Part shown: piece by piece, positions 24,723 to 33,177 of the stretch
Position numbering within the stretch: position 1 is the first letter of the stretch
Layout: each line of letters starts with the position of its first letter
Assembly: GCA_003136675.1 (NCBI GenBank)
Contig: PLFE01000162.1
Coordinates: forward strand, 7,874-52,502
Length of the DNA: 44,629 bases
DNA from: Bryobacterales bacterium
GTDB taxonomy: Bacteria; Acidobacteriota; Terriglobia; Bryobacterales; Bryobacteraceae
Direction: 5' to 3'
The notes under the pieces: generated by a model
Databases searched by the model: none
What the model was told of the DNA's origin: nothing
Seen by the model: the letters and a program-made list of their open reading frames with translations, nothing else
Made by a program: the position numbers and the translations under genes

Positions 24723-26732
24723 CTACCCGTTTTGCAATTCATCGGCCTGTGACGCGATATCTTCAATGGCCTGGGCGATCTCCTGAGCGGCCTTCAACCC
24801 TTGTTCAGAGGCGCTGGCTGCTTCGGTGGATGCGCGCCCGGTTTCCTCGGCGGCGGCGGCGATCTGCTGGCTGGCCTTACCGGCCTGTTCAAGGCCAGCG
24901 GCAGCCTCACCGGAACCCTTTGCGATTTCCCGGATGTCCGCTACGACGACATCGGATTCTTTCGCAATGCGATCGAGGTTCGCGGTTGAAATTCTGGCGC
25001 GTTCCACTTCGGCTCTCCCTTTGGTCCCTGCCTGGTCGATGTCACCGGCAACCTTGCTGATCTGCGTCTGGACATTCTTGACCAGGTCTTTGATCTTGTC
25101 CGCGTTTTCGCTGCTTTCGTTGGCCAGGGACCGAATATCGCCGGCAACGACCGAGAAGCCCCGGCCGTATTCTCCGGCTCGCGCGGCTTCGACGTTGCCG
25201 TTCACCGCAAGCATCTTGGTCTGGACAGTCACCATTACGATGGCATCGACAATTTTGTCGATCCGTCGCGTCCGTTCCTCAAGCTCAAGGATGTTCCTGG
25301 CGGATTCGCCGGCCGAATCGGCGCTCTTACCGACGTTGACAATCAACGTATCCACGTTCAACTTGTTGCTCGCTAGAAGCTTTTGTGTGGCCAGAGCTTT
25401 CTCAATACTCAATTCCGCGCGGTCTCCCATCACTTTTGCCGCATGCCGCAGTTGAGCGCCTAGAGCGTTAGAAGCTTCGGCAGCCTTGGCCTGAGCGCCG
25501 GCTGCCTTGTTGATCTGTTCGATTGCGGTCGAGATTTGCTGAGAAGACGCTTTCAACTCTTCCGCATTGGTGGAGAGCTCTTCGGCGGTAGCAGCCAGTT
25601 CTTCAGCGGACTTCTGGGCGTTGGTTGAGGTTTTCAATGTCTCCGCCATTTCAGCCAGCGAGCGCGCGGCATCGCTCATCTCGGAGTAGGCTTTAGACTG
25701 CTCCTGTGTTGATTTCTGCGCTTCCTCGCACGCGGTTGTCGCTTCCTCCGCGGCCGCGGCGATCTCCTCGGCGCCCCTCAGGTAACTCTTGGCGCCGGCC
25801 AGAGACTCTGTTGCATTCTTCTGGACCTCCGCGCAATTTACCTGGATCTCTTCAAAATCGGCGACAATCTTCAGAAGATCCTGCGTGATGACCTTGGCCT
25901 TCTCCACCTCCTCGCGACCCTTCTTGCCCGCCGCTTCCGTGTCCCCGGCAACCACCTTGACCTGATTCTGGATTTCGTTAACGACTTCCTGGATGCCGCG
26001 CGCACTCTTCTCACTGATCTCAGCGAGATTGCGCACTTCGTCGGCCACCACGGCGAATCCCTTCCCATGTTCCCCAGCCCGGGCAGCTTCGATTGCCGCG
26101 TTCAGCGCCAGCAGGTTGGTCTGATCGGCGATCCGCGTCACGGCATGGACAATTTTGCCGATTTCCTCGGATTGGCGCTCCAACTCGGCGATCATTTTTG
26201 CCGACTCGATGTTCGCATCCGCAGCGTCTCCGACGCCTTTGATCAGGGCCTCAATATCCGCGGTGGTCGACCGGGCCAGCGTTTGCATCTCGTTCACCTT
26301 TCGCAGGGAAACTTCCGCGCGGGCGTTGGCATTGTCCGAGGCCTTCTCGATTTGGTTAATCGCGGCGCGGGACTCCTCTGCCGCGGCCGATGACTGGTCC
26401 GCACCCGCCGCGATGGTATGCATGGTCTTTTCGAGTTCTTCCACCGCGCCGGTAGCCTCGGCGATGGCGCTCGATACCTGATCGGTAGCGGTGGCCAGTT
26501 TCTCCGCCACGGCTTGCGCGCGGGCCACGGTCCGAGCGCGCGCCTTCTCTTCCGCCAGTTTCTTGGCGGCGATTCGGCTTTGGCCGATATCTTCGCCGTA
26601 CCCGTTCTGGTCTGCGGTTTTCAGCGGGGTTGGTGTCGCCGAGCGCTTTTGCGGTCCAAGGCGGTTCATAGCCAAACGGCTCGGCACCGGGGGGGCGCCG
26701 TTGGCGTGGGTCTCTGTGTTCTGCTTTATCAT
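24723..26732 (-). CDS. soluble methyl-accepting chemotaxis protein with two signalling tips
   Basis: 669 residues, almost wholly Ala/Glu/Lys/Gln helix. There is no transmembrane segment or periplasmic domain, so it is cytoplasmic. Two hairpin-tip sequences are present: a canonical one near 205-240 ([34 protein letters not shown]) and a divergent one near 505-545 ([34 protein letters not shown]). Each is flanked by long heptad-rich arms with EE/QQ/EQ pairs that could be methylated by CheR. It is the first gene of the operon and the only receptor here. What it senses is unclear; the first 60 or so residues are probably disordered, with no PAS or other sensor fold. Its leader contains an 8/8 FliA-type -10 box. 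Confidence 0.92.
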   Translation of the reverse strand: MIKQNTETHANGAPPVPSRLAMNRLGPQKRSATPTPLKTADQNGYGEDIGQSRIAAKKLAEEKARARTVARAQAVAEKLATATDQVSSAIAEATGAVEELEKTMHTIAAGADQSSAAAEESRAAINQIEKASDNANARAEVSLRKVNEMQTLARSTTADIEALIKGVGDAADANIESAKMIAELERQSEEIGKIVHAVTRIADQTNLLALNAAIEAARAGEHGKGFAVVADEVRNLAEISEKSARGIQEVVNEIQNQVKVVAGDTEAAGKKGREEVEKAKVITQDLLKIVADFEEIQVNCAEVQKNATESLAGAKSYLRGAEEIAAAAEEATTACEEAQKSTQEQSKAYSEMSDAARSLAEMAETLKTSTNAQKSAEELAATAEELSTNAEELKASSQQISTAIEQINKAAGAQAKAAEASNALGAQLRHAAKVMGDRAELSIEKALATQKLLASNKLNVDTLIVNVGKSADSAGESARNILELEERTRRIDKIVDAIVMVTVQTKMLAVNGNVEAARAGEYGRGFSVVAGDIRSLANESSENADKIKDLVKNVQTQISKVAGDIDQAGTKGRAEVERARISTANLDRIAKESDVVVADIREIAKGSGEAAAGLEQAGKASQQIAAAAEETGRASTEAASASEQGLKAAQEIAQAIEDIASQADELQNG

Positions 26733-26802
26733 TTATGTTTTCCCTATCTCCGGAGATGTTTCGTTTCAATCCGACAGGTCGGTCAGCTTGAGCTCTGTAG
26801 GG

Positions 26803-26829
26803 TTATCGGCACGAGTGGGAATTTAATTA
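26803..26829 (-). promoter_or_regulatory. FliA (sigma-28)-like promoter of the chemosensory operon
   Basis: On the minus strand GCCGATAA (26810-26803) is identical to the flagellar sigma-28 -10 consensus. TAATTAAA (26829-26822) lies 11 nt upstream, the right spacing for the TAAAGTTT -35, although only the first TAA matches. The predicted start would give a leader of about 60 nt before the MCP ATG at 26732. That leader contains the palindrome ccgacaggtcgg (26771-26782). Confidence 0.5.
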
Positions 26830-26839
26830 CAGGACTTCC

Positions 26840-26894
26840 GTGCCCTCTTTTTGATCCTCGGGCACGATTCGGGGCGGAAGCGGGGATGCCCGAG
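26840..26894. other. two overlapping, mutually exclusive inverted repeats
   Basis: gtgccc (26840-26845) pairs with gggcac (26860-26865), and ctcgggca (26857-26864) pairs with tgcccgag (26887-26894). Both use the same central segment, so only one can form at a time. The element lies between the 62-residue gene and the putative FliA-like promoter. Neither stem is followed by a clear U-run in the minus direction. Apart from this, the promoter-like boxes and the small gene, I see nothing else in 26733-27215. Confidence 0.4.
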
Positions 26895-26995
26895 ATTTCC
26901 TTCATGCAATCCCAGACTCCGCCTCCTGCGCTCCGGGTAATTCGATCGCGGCGTCCATGAGACGTCCCCAATCGGCTCACCGTCTGCGTCACGGC

Positions 26996-27184
26996 CTAGT
27001 GATGAAGGAAATCATCTAAGCATGCGGCGGTAAATCCCTTGCACGCTAGCACGGGTAATCGGGGATACTTCGGGTATTCCGGCTCCTCAAAAGACCTGAG
27101 GCACAGGATAAATACCGAGCCACGGTCGTTCCGGATCTCGCGTTTGAAAGCGCACAGCGGGCAGAGGCCTTTGTCGGTGATCAC
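26996..27184 (-). CDS. small Cys-rich protein, possible zinc ribbon
   Basis: 62 residues from a GTG at 27184. It begins with GLCPLCAFKRE and has further Cys at 28, 48 and 55. The arrangement C-x2-C ... C ... C suggests a small metal-binding or disulphide-bonded fold. The stretch YPKYPRLPVLAC, with little low complexity, and a composition unlike a shadow frame make it plausible as a real gene. There is no close Shine-Dalgarno that I can point to. It is divergent from metH, with 31 nt between starts. Function unknown. Confidence 0.55.
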   Translation of the reverse strand: MITDKGLCPLCAFKREIRNDRGSVFILCLRSFEEPEYPKYPRLPVLACKGFTAACLDDFLHH

Positions 27185-27215
27185 GTAAACCCTTGTTACA
27201 ATAGGAGTTTATCCC

Positions 27216-30200
27216 GTGACTAATCCAGTAGAGCGCTTGAAAGCGTTTCACGACGCCATCGCTACCCGCATCCTTGTGCTCGATGGCGCCATGGGTACGA
27301 TGCTGCAGGACGCCAATCTGAGTGCCGACGATTTCGGCGGACCTTCGCTCGAAGGCTGTAACGAGAACCTGGTGGTTACGCGGCCCGACGTTATCCTTAA
27401 GATCCACCGCGCGTATCTGAGCGCGGGTTCGGATATTATCGAGACCAATTCGTTCGGCTCATCACCCATCGTTCTCGCCGAGTATGGCATTACGGACCAA
27501 GCCTACCATCTGAACCTGGAAGCGGCGCGCCTCGCGCGGCAGGCCGTGGACGAATTTCATACTCCGGCCAAACCTCGTTTTGTGGCCGGATCGATCGGAC
27601 CCACCACTAAGGTAATCAGCCTACAGGGAGGCATCACGTTCCCTGAGTTAGTCGCCGGATTCTATGAGCAGGCGCGCGGCCTCGCCGATGGGGGAGTGGA
27701 TGCATTCCTCGTAGAAACAAGTAACGACACGTGTACCATCAAAGCCGCCATTTTAGCCGTCAAACGCGTCGAGCGGCAGACCGGCCGCAGCCTGCCCATC
27801 ATGATCTCCGGCACGATCGAGGCGACGGGTTCCATGCTCGCCGGACAAGCCGCCGAAGCGCTGATCGCATCCATCGAACACGCCGACCTGTTCTCGATTG
27901 GGCTGAACTGCGCCACCGGCCCGGAGTTCATGACAGACCACATCCGCACCATCAGCGAGATGTCCCCGGTGGCCGTGTCGTGCTATCCCAACGCGGGTTT
28001 GCCGAACCCCGACGGCACATATCCGGAGACGCCGCAGTCGCTCGCCGATCAACTGGAGCGGTTCGCCAGGCACGGGTGGCTGAATATAGTCGGTGGATGC
28101 TGCGGGACCACGGATGAGCATATTCGCGCCATCGCGAAGATGGCGGAACGCTACCAGCCGCGGGTGATTCCGGGCCGGCGTCATCGCGCGTATTACTCGG
28201 GCGTCGACCTGGTGGAAGCCGACGAGAGCAGCCGTCCGCTGATTGTCGGCGAGCGCACGAACGTCATTGGATCGCGTGCCTTCAAGAAGCTGATCGCGGA
28301 TGAAAAGTGGGAAGAAGCCGTCGAGATCGCGCGCAGGCAGGTGAAAAACGGCGCGCACATTGTGGATGTCTGCCTGCAGAGCACAGATCGGGAAGAGATC
28401 GATGACATTCCCCCGTTTTATGACAAGTTGATCCGCATCGTTCGCGCGCCGATTATGATCGACACCACCGATCCGAAGGCGATTGAACTGGCGCTCACTT
28501 ACTGCCAGGGCAAGAGCATCATCAATTCCATCAACCTGGAAGATGGCGAAGAGAAGTTTGAACGTGTCTGTCCGGCGGCTCGCGATTTCGGCGCGGCGCT
28601 GGTGGTGGGTACCATTGATGAGGATAAACTCCAGGCGCAGGCGTTTACCAGGGAGCGTAAGCTGGCCGTGGCGCAGCGTTCGGTCGACTTACTCACCAGC
28701 AAGTACGGAATTGCGCCCGAAGATATCATCATCGATCCGCTGGTTTTCCCCTGCGCAACCGGAGATGCCAACTATGTGGGCGGGGCGGTGGAAACCATTG
28801 AAGCGCTCCGGCTGATCAAGCAGCATATCCCCTATGTGAAGACGATTCTCGGGGTCTCCAACATTTCTTTCGGCCTTCCGCCCGCGGCGCGTGAAGTAGT
28901 CAATTCGGTGTTCCTCTACTATGCGACAAAAGCCGGACTCGACCTTGCCATCGTCAACGCTGAGAAGTTGGAGCGCTTCGCCTCGATTCCCGAGCAGGAA
29001 CGTCATTTGGCGGAGCACTTACTCTTCAACACACCTCCGGACGCATTGACCGCGCCTAACGACTGGCGTGAGCAAACGCCTGAACAGCGCACCGCCATCA
29101 ATCAGATCCACATCGCGGCAATAACAGAGTTCTTTCGGGGGGCACAAGGCAGGCAAAAAGCGAAGTCGGCCGACCTGCCGCTTGATGAGCGCCTGGCGAA
29201 TTACATTATCGACGGTACAAAGGAAGGTCTCATCGTCGATCTTGATCTGAAACGAGCGGAAGGCGCCGCCCCCCTCGACATCATCAACGGCCCGCTGATG
29301 GCGGGTATGTCCGAAGTGGGCCGCCTGTTCAATAACAATGAGTTGATTGTGGCGGAAGTGCTGCAATCCGCGGAAGCCATGAAGGCCGCAGTCGGCCATC
29401 TTGAGCAGTTCATGGAGAAAGCCGACACCAGCGCGCGCGGTAAAATTGTGCTCGCGACGGTGAAGGGCGACGTACATGATATCGGCAAGAACCTGGTGGA
29501 GATTATCCTTTCAAATAACGGTTATCAGGTGATCAACCTGGGGATCAAGATTCCCTCCGAGCGGATCATTGAGGCCGTTCGGGAACATCAGCCGGATAGC
29601 ATCGGCCTTTCTGGATTGCTGGTAAAAAGCGCGCAGCAGATGGTGGTTACAGGGGAAGATTTGCGGAACGCCGGCATCCGCATCCCCCTACTGGTTGGCG
29701 GCGCGGCGCTATCGGAAACCTTCACCCGAACTAAAATTGCGCCGTCCTATGGCCAACCCACCATCTATTCCAAGGACGCCATGACCGGGCTGCGCATCAT
29801 GAACGAGATCATGAGTGTGGAAGGGCGGGAAGCTTTTCTCGACAAGCATCGGCCGAGTGACATTGCCGCTGTTATCGACGAGGCGCCCGTTGTCGTCGAG
29901 GTTCCGGTTAGTCATGAACGGAGCGCCAAAGTCCGGGTAGAGATACCGATCCCTACTGCTCCGTATCTTGACCGGCGAGCGCGGCGTATTGAAAACCTGA
30001 ACGAAGTCTGGAGTTACATCAATCCGTTCATGTTGTTCGGCCGGCACTTAGGCTACAAAGGGAACTTCGAGAAAGACCTGGCTCAGCGCGACAAGAAAGC
30101 TCTGGATCTGGCCTTTCTTGTCGACGAACTCAAGAAGGAAGCCGCGGCGTTCATGCAGGTGAAAGCCGTCTGGCAGTTCTTCGAAGCCGAGCGCGACGGC

Positions 30201-30770
30201 AACTCCATCATCTTATTTGAGCCGGGTCACGCGCAGCCGGCGCATCAGTTCGACTTCGGCCGGCAATCGCGGCCCGACGGCCTTTGCCTGAGCGACTACA
30301 TCCTGCCTCGCGCACAGACCAAACGCGATCACCTGGCCATGTTCGTCGTTACCGCGGGCGCCGGCATTCGCGAAAAGTCTGAAGAATTCAAGGCGGGCGG
30401 CGAATATTTCCGGGCTCATGGATTACAGGCCCTCGCCATCGAAACCGCCGAAGGATGCGCCGAGTGGCTACACCGGCGCATCCGCGAGGAATGGGGATTT
30501 CCCGATCCTCCAGAAATGACGATGCAGCAGCGCTTCACGTCTCGCTATCGAGGAAAGCGTTACAGCTTCGGCTATCCCGCGTGCCCGAATCTGGATGACC
30601 AGCAGGGCATGTGGAAGCTATTGAAACCGGAAGATATCGGCGTGGAACTCACCGAAGGCATGATGATGGAGCCCGAAGCCAGTGTAAGTGCGCTGGTATT
30701 CCATCATCCCGACTGCGTCTATTTCACTGCCGGGGACGTTGCGACAGGCACCGCGGAAGCGGCCGACTAA
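27216..30770 (+). CDS. metH: cobalamin-dependent methionine synthase
   Basis: 1184 residues, full length (E. coli 1227). It transfers a methyl group from 5-methyltetrahydrofolate via cobalamin to homocysteine. The homocysteine domain (about 1-320) carries the zinc ligands Cys232 (GLNCATG) and Cys295-Cys296 (GGCCGTT). The pterin-binding domain spans about 335-620 (NVIGSRAF, DVCLQSTDREE, ILGVSNISFGLP). The cobalamin cap and Rossmann module contain DVHDIGKN with the cobalt-ligating His754, plus GLSGLLVKS. The C-terminal activation domain (about 920-1184) ends with LTEGMMMEPEASVS. The GTG start at 27216 has GGAG 8 nt upstream. No cobalamin or SAM riboswitch fits in the 31 nt before it. It ends directly against the MFS gene stop. 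Confidence 0.97.
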   Translation: MTNPVERLKAFHDAIATRILVLDGAMGTMLQDANLSADDFGGPSLEGCNENLVVTRPDVILKIHRAYLSAGSDIIETNSFGSSPIVLAEYGITDQAYHLNLEAARLARQAVDEFHTPAKPRFVAGSIGPTTKVISLQGGITFPELVAGFYEQARGLADGGVDAFLVETSNDTCTIKAAILAVKRVERQTGRSLPIMISGTIEATGSMLAGQAAEALIASIEHADLFSIGLNCATGPEFMTDHIRTISEMSPVAVSCYPNAGLPNPDGTYPETPQSLADQLERFARHGWLNIVGGCCGTTDEHIRAIAKMAERYQPRVIPGRRHRAYYSGVDLVEADESSRPLIVGERTNVIGSRAFKKLIADEKWEEAVEIARRQVKNGAHIVDVCLQSTDREEIDDIPPFYDKLIRIVRAPIMIDTTDPKAIELALTYCQGKSIINSINLEDGEEKFERVCPAARDFGAALVVGTIDEDKLQAQAFTRERKLAVAQRSVDLLTSKYGIAPEDIIIDPLVFPCATGDANYVGGAVETIEALRLIKQHIPYVKTILGVSNISFGLPPAAREVVNSVFLYYATKAGLDLAIVNAEKLERFASIPEQERHLAEHLLFNTPPDALTAPNDWREQTPEQRTAINQIHIAAITEFFRGAQGRQKAKSADLPLDERLANYIIDGTKEGLIVDLDLKRAEGAAPLDIINGPLMAGMSEVGRLFNNNELIVAEVLQSAEAMKAAVGHLEQFMEKADTSARGKIVLATVKGDVHDIGKNLVEIILSNNGYQVINLGIKIPSERIIEAVREHQPDSIGLSGLLVKSAQQMVVTGEDLRNAGIRIPLLVGGAALSETFTRTKIAPSYGQPTIYSKDAMTGLRIMNEIMSVEGREAFLDKHRPSDIAAVIDEAPVVVEVPVSHERSAKVRVEIPIPTAPYLDRRARRIENLNEVWSYINPFMLFGRHLGYKGNFEKDLAQRDKKALDLAFLVDELKKEAAAFMQVKAVWQFFEAERDGNSIILFEPGHAQPAHQFDFGRQSRPDGLCLSDYILPRAQTKRDHLAMFVVTAGAGIREKSEEFKAGGEYFRAHGLQALAIETAEGCAEWLHRRIREEWGFPDPPEMTMQQRFTSRYRGKRYSFGYPACPNLDDQQGMWKLLKPEDIGVELTEGMMMEPEASVSALVFHHPDCVYFTAGDVATGTAEAAD

Positions 30771-32015
30771 CTAACCCGGAATCTGTTTCCACTCTCTCAA
30801 CTCCCGGGCCCACTTAGTGAACATCGAGACGATTGTTACGGTAGCTGCGCCTCCGGCCACCACGCTTCCAACCGCTCCAAACCAGGCCGCCGTCCAGCCC
30901 GACTCAACCGCGCCCAACTGATTCGAGCAGCTAATGAAGATGTTATTGATTGCCATCACGCGGCCCCGAACCCGGTCCGGCGTCCGCATCTGCACTAACG
31001 AGTTCCGCAGCACCACACTAACGTTGTCAAAGGCGCCCGTTAGCAATAGCATCGCGAATGAGAGCCAGAGCGAACGCGACAATCCAAACAGAATGCTGGC
31101 GACGCCGAAGCCGCATACCGCGAAGAGTAATGCGCTTCCCGCGTTCTTGATTCTGGGCGAATGCGCCAGAAGCAGCGCCATCCCGACCGCCCCCACGGCA
31201 GGGGCCGCGCGGAGCAGGCCAAGGCCACGAGCGCCCGAATGCAGAATATCCACAGCATAAATGGGAAGCAGGGCGGTGGCCCCTCCGAACAGAACGGCGA
31301 AGAGATCGAGCGATAGCGCGGAAAGAATCAGCTTATCCGACCAAACGAAGCGAACGCCCTCCAACAGGTCTTGGGTCGTAGGAATCAGAGTTGACACGAC
31401 CGGTGCGCCGCGATGGCGAATTCCATAGAAACAACCGAGCGTCATCAGCGCGCACCCCAGTTGTACGAGATAGACCGCGCGGCTCCCCGTCGCGGCAATC
31501 AACAAGCCGGCGAGCGCGGGACCGCTCACGCTGGCGATCTCCTGCGCGCTGCTATTCCAGGTGATCGCGCGGGTCAGCACACCTTCGGGCACGGTGTGCG
31601 AAAGAATCGCCTGCCGCGCCGGACCCTGGAATGCCCTGGCCATCGCGTTCACGAAAAGGCACGCGTAGATTAACGCCACCGACGACCGCGAGAACGAAAG
31701 CGCCGCGGCGGAGGCCAGCATCGGGATCTGCATCAGGACCAAAATGTGCCGACGGTCGTAGCGATCGGCCATGTGGCCGGCAAACAGGGCGAAAACTAGA
31801 AACGGAGCCACCTGCACCAATCCGACATTCCCCAGCGCAAGCGCGGACCGGGTCTGGATATAGAGATCCCAACTGACGGCGACCGACAGCATCTGCGAAC
31901 CAAAACTTGCGAGAAAACTGCCTGTCAGGAGAAATCGATAATCACGTGAGCGGAACGGGGCGTAGGGATCCAACTTCCAGCATCGCGCAGAAGCGTTGAG
32001 CGAATTGAAAGACAT
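30771..32015 (-). CDS. MFS transporter (DHA3/EntS-like) at the end of the kynurenine operon
   Basis: 414 residues with about 10-12 membrane helices. The cytoplasmic loop GHMADRYDRRHILV is the MFS motif A between helices 2 and 3, and a second-half copy is seen near VRGRVMAIN. It resembles the MFS_3/DHA3 group of exporters. The ATG at 32015 would overlap the kynureninase gene by 74 nt; a TTG at 31973 would reduce the overlap to 32 nt, and the early residues (NASARCWKLD) look unlike a membrane protein start. Linked to the kynurenine genes, it may move tryptophan, kynurenine or a related compound, but the substrate is unknown. It converges with metH with no space between the stop codons. Confidence 0.85.
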   Translation of the reverse strand: MSFNSLNASARCWKLDPYAPFRSRDYRFLLTGSFLASFGSQMLSVAVSWDLYIQTRSALALGNVGLVQVAPFLVFALFAGHMADRYDRRHILVLMQIPMLASAAALSFSRSSVALIYACLFVNAMARAFQGPARQAILSHTVPEGVLTRAITWNSSAQEIASVSGPALAGLLIAATGSRAVYLVQLGCALMTLGCFYGIRHRGAPVVSTLIPTTQDLLEGVRFVWSDKLILSALSLDLFAVLFGGATALLPIYAVDILHSGARGLGLLRAAPAVGAVGMALLLAHSPRIKNAGSALLFAVCGFGVASILFGLSRSLWLSFAMLLLTGAFDNVSVVLRNSLVQMRTPDRVRGRVMAINNIFISCSNQLGAVESGWTAAWFGAVGSVVAGGAATVTIVSMFTKWARELREWKQIPG

Positions 32016-33177
32016 CCCGGAACGAATTGTAGAGCGGCACGGGCGCGACCCGCAGAATATCCGGCTCGCGCCAGTCGCAGATCACGCCTTTCTCAGCCAG
32101 ACGGTCGCAAATTGATCGGCCGCCGGCGGGCATGCGGATCGAAAGCTGGGCGCCGCGGCGCGCTGGGTCGCGCGGCGTGACGATATCGACGCGGCCGTGG
32201 AGCAGAGTTTCAAGGTAACCGGTGAGCGCCTCGCTTTTCGCGCGCAGACGATCCATACGGGCTTCTTCAAAAAGATCCAGCGAAGCGCGCACGGCAGCCA
32301 GCGAAAGGATTGACGGGTTACTCAGTTGCCAACCCTCTGCGCCAGGCATGGGATGGAAATCCGGCTCCATTCGAAAGCGAGATTCCTCCTCATGCCCCCA
32401 CCATCCGGCGAACCGCGGAATCTGCCCGGGACGCGCATGGCGCTCATGCACGAAACAACCGCCCAGTGAACCAGGCCCGGAATTGAGATACTTGTAAGTA
32501 CACCAAACGGCAAAATCAGGACCCCAATCGTGCAGCTTCAAGGGGACGTTGCCCGCGGCATGCGCGAGGTCAAACCCAACTACACAGCCTTTGTCATGGC
32601 CCGCCCTGGTAATCGCTTCGAGATGATAGAACTCGCCTGTTGAATAATTGACCCCGCCCGGAAGGACAAGAGCAATCGAGTCACCCTCCGACTCAATCGC
32701 GTTCACGATCTCGGCCCCCGAAACCTCCATCAGCGACGTCTTCGGGTCAAAGCCATGATAAAGAATCTGGGATCGCACCGCGTACTGATCGGATGGAAAG
32801 GCTCCCTTCTCAATCAGGATCTTCGAGCGCGGGGCAATGGGCCGGTAGAACGACACCATCATCAGGTGAAGGTTGACAGTGAGGGAGTTCATGACCACCA
32901 CCTCTGACGGAAGTGCTCCCACCACGTGCGCCATCTTCCCTGTCGCCAGTCTGTGATAGGGCATCCACGGGTTGCGCGCATGGAAGTGACCTTCCACCCC
33001 AAGCTTCTCCCAGTCTTCCAGCTCCTGTTCCACGTAAGTTCGCACGCTGGTGGGCTGCAGACCAAGTGAGTGCCCGCAAAGATAGATCACATCCTTGGGA
33101 AGATGGAAACGTTCGCGGAAGCCACCTAACTCATCCTGCGCATCCATCTCCTGCGCGATCATCTCCTGGGCGTTCAT
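31942..33177 (-). CDS. kynU: kynureninase
   Basis: 411 residues, normal family length. A PLP enzyme that cleaves kynurenine or 3-hydroxykynurenine to anthranilate or 3-hydroxyanthranilate plus alanine. Visible signatures: CGHSLGLQP, MNSLTVNLHLMM (phosphate region), LVLPGGVNYSTGEFY, GFDLAHAAGN with the PLP-contacting Asp, and the Schiff-base Lys in WCTYKYLNSGPG near residue 226. RFAGWWGH follows. The N-terminus has a short internal repeat (AQEMxAQEM). The ATG overlaps the stop of the monooxygenase gene (ATGA). With the monooxygenase upstream, the likely substrate is 3-hydroxykynurenine. Confidence 0.95.
   Translation of the reverse strand: MNAQEMIAQEMDAQDELGGFRERFHLPKDVIYLCGHSLGLQPTSVRTYVEQELEDWEKLGVEGHFHARNPWMPYHRLATGKMAHVVGALPSEVVVMNSLTVNLHLMMVSFYRPIAPRSKILIEKGAFPSDQYAVRSQILYHGFDPKTSLMEVSGAEIVNAIESEGDSIALVLPGGVNYSTGEFYHLEAITRAGHDKGCVVGFDLAHAAGNVPLKLHDWGPDFAVWCTYKYLNSGPGSLGGCFVHERHARPGQIPRFAGWWGHEEESRFRMEPDFHPMPGAEGWQLSNPSILSLAAVRASLDLFEEARMDRLRAKSEALTGYLETLLHGRVDIVTPRDPARRGAQLSIRMPAGGRSICDRLAEKGVICDWREPDILRVAPVPLYNSFRDVFQFAQRFCAMLEVGSLRPVPLT

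Noticed and set aside
26783-26992. 69-residue minus-strand frame between the MCP and the 62-residue gene
   Set aside because: It runs through the putative promoter and hairpins, has no recognisable features and no ribosome-binding site.
27197-27202. TACAAT as -10 box of metH
   Set aside because: It sits only 14 nt before the GTG and abuts the Shine-Dalgarno, with no -35 at suitable distance, so it is more likely chance.
27185-27215. Cobalamin or SAM riboswitch before metH
   Set aside because: Only 31 nt separate metH from the divergent small gene, too short for either aptamer, and no B12-box or SAM core is seen.
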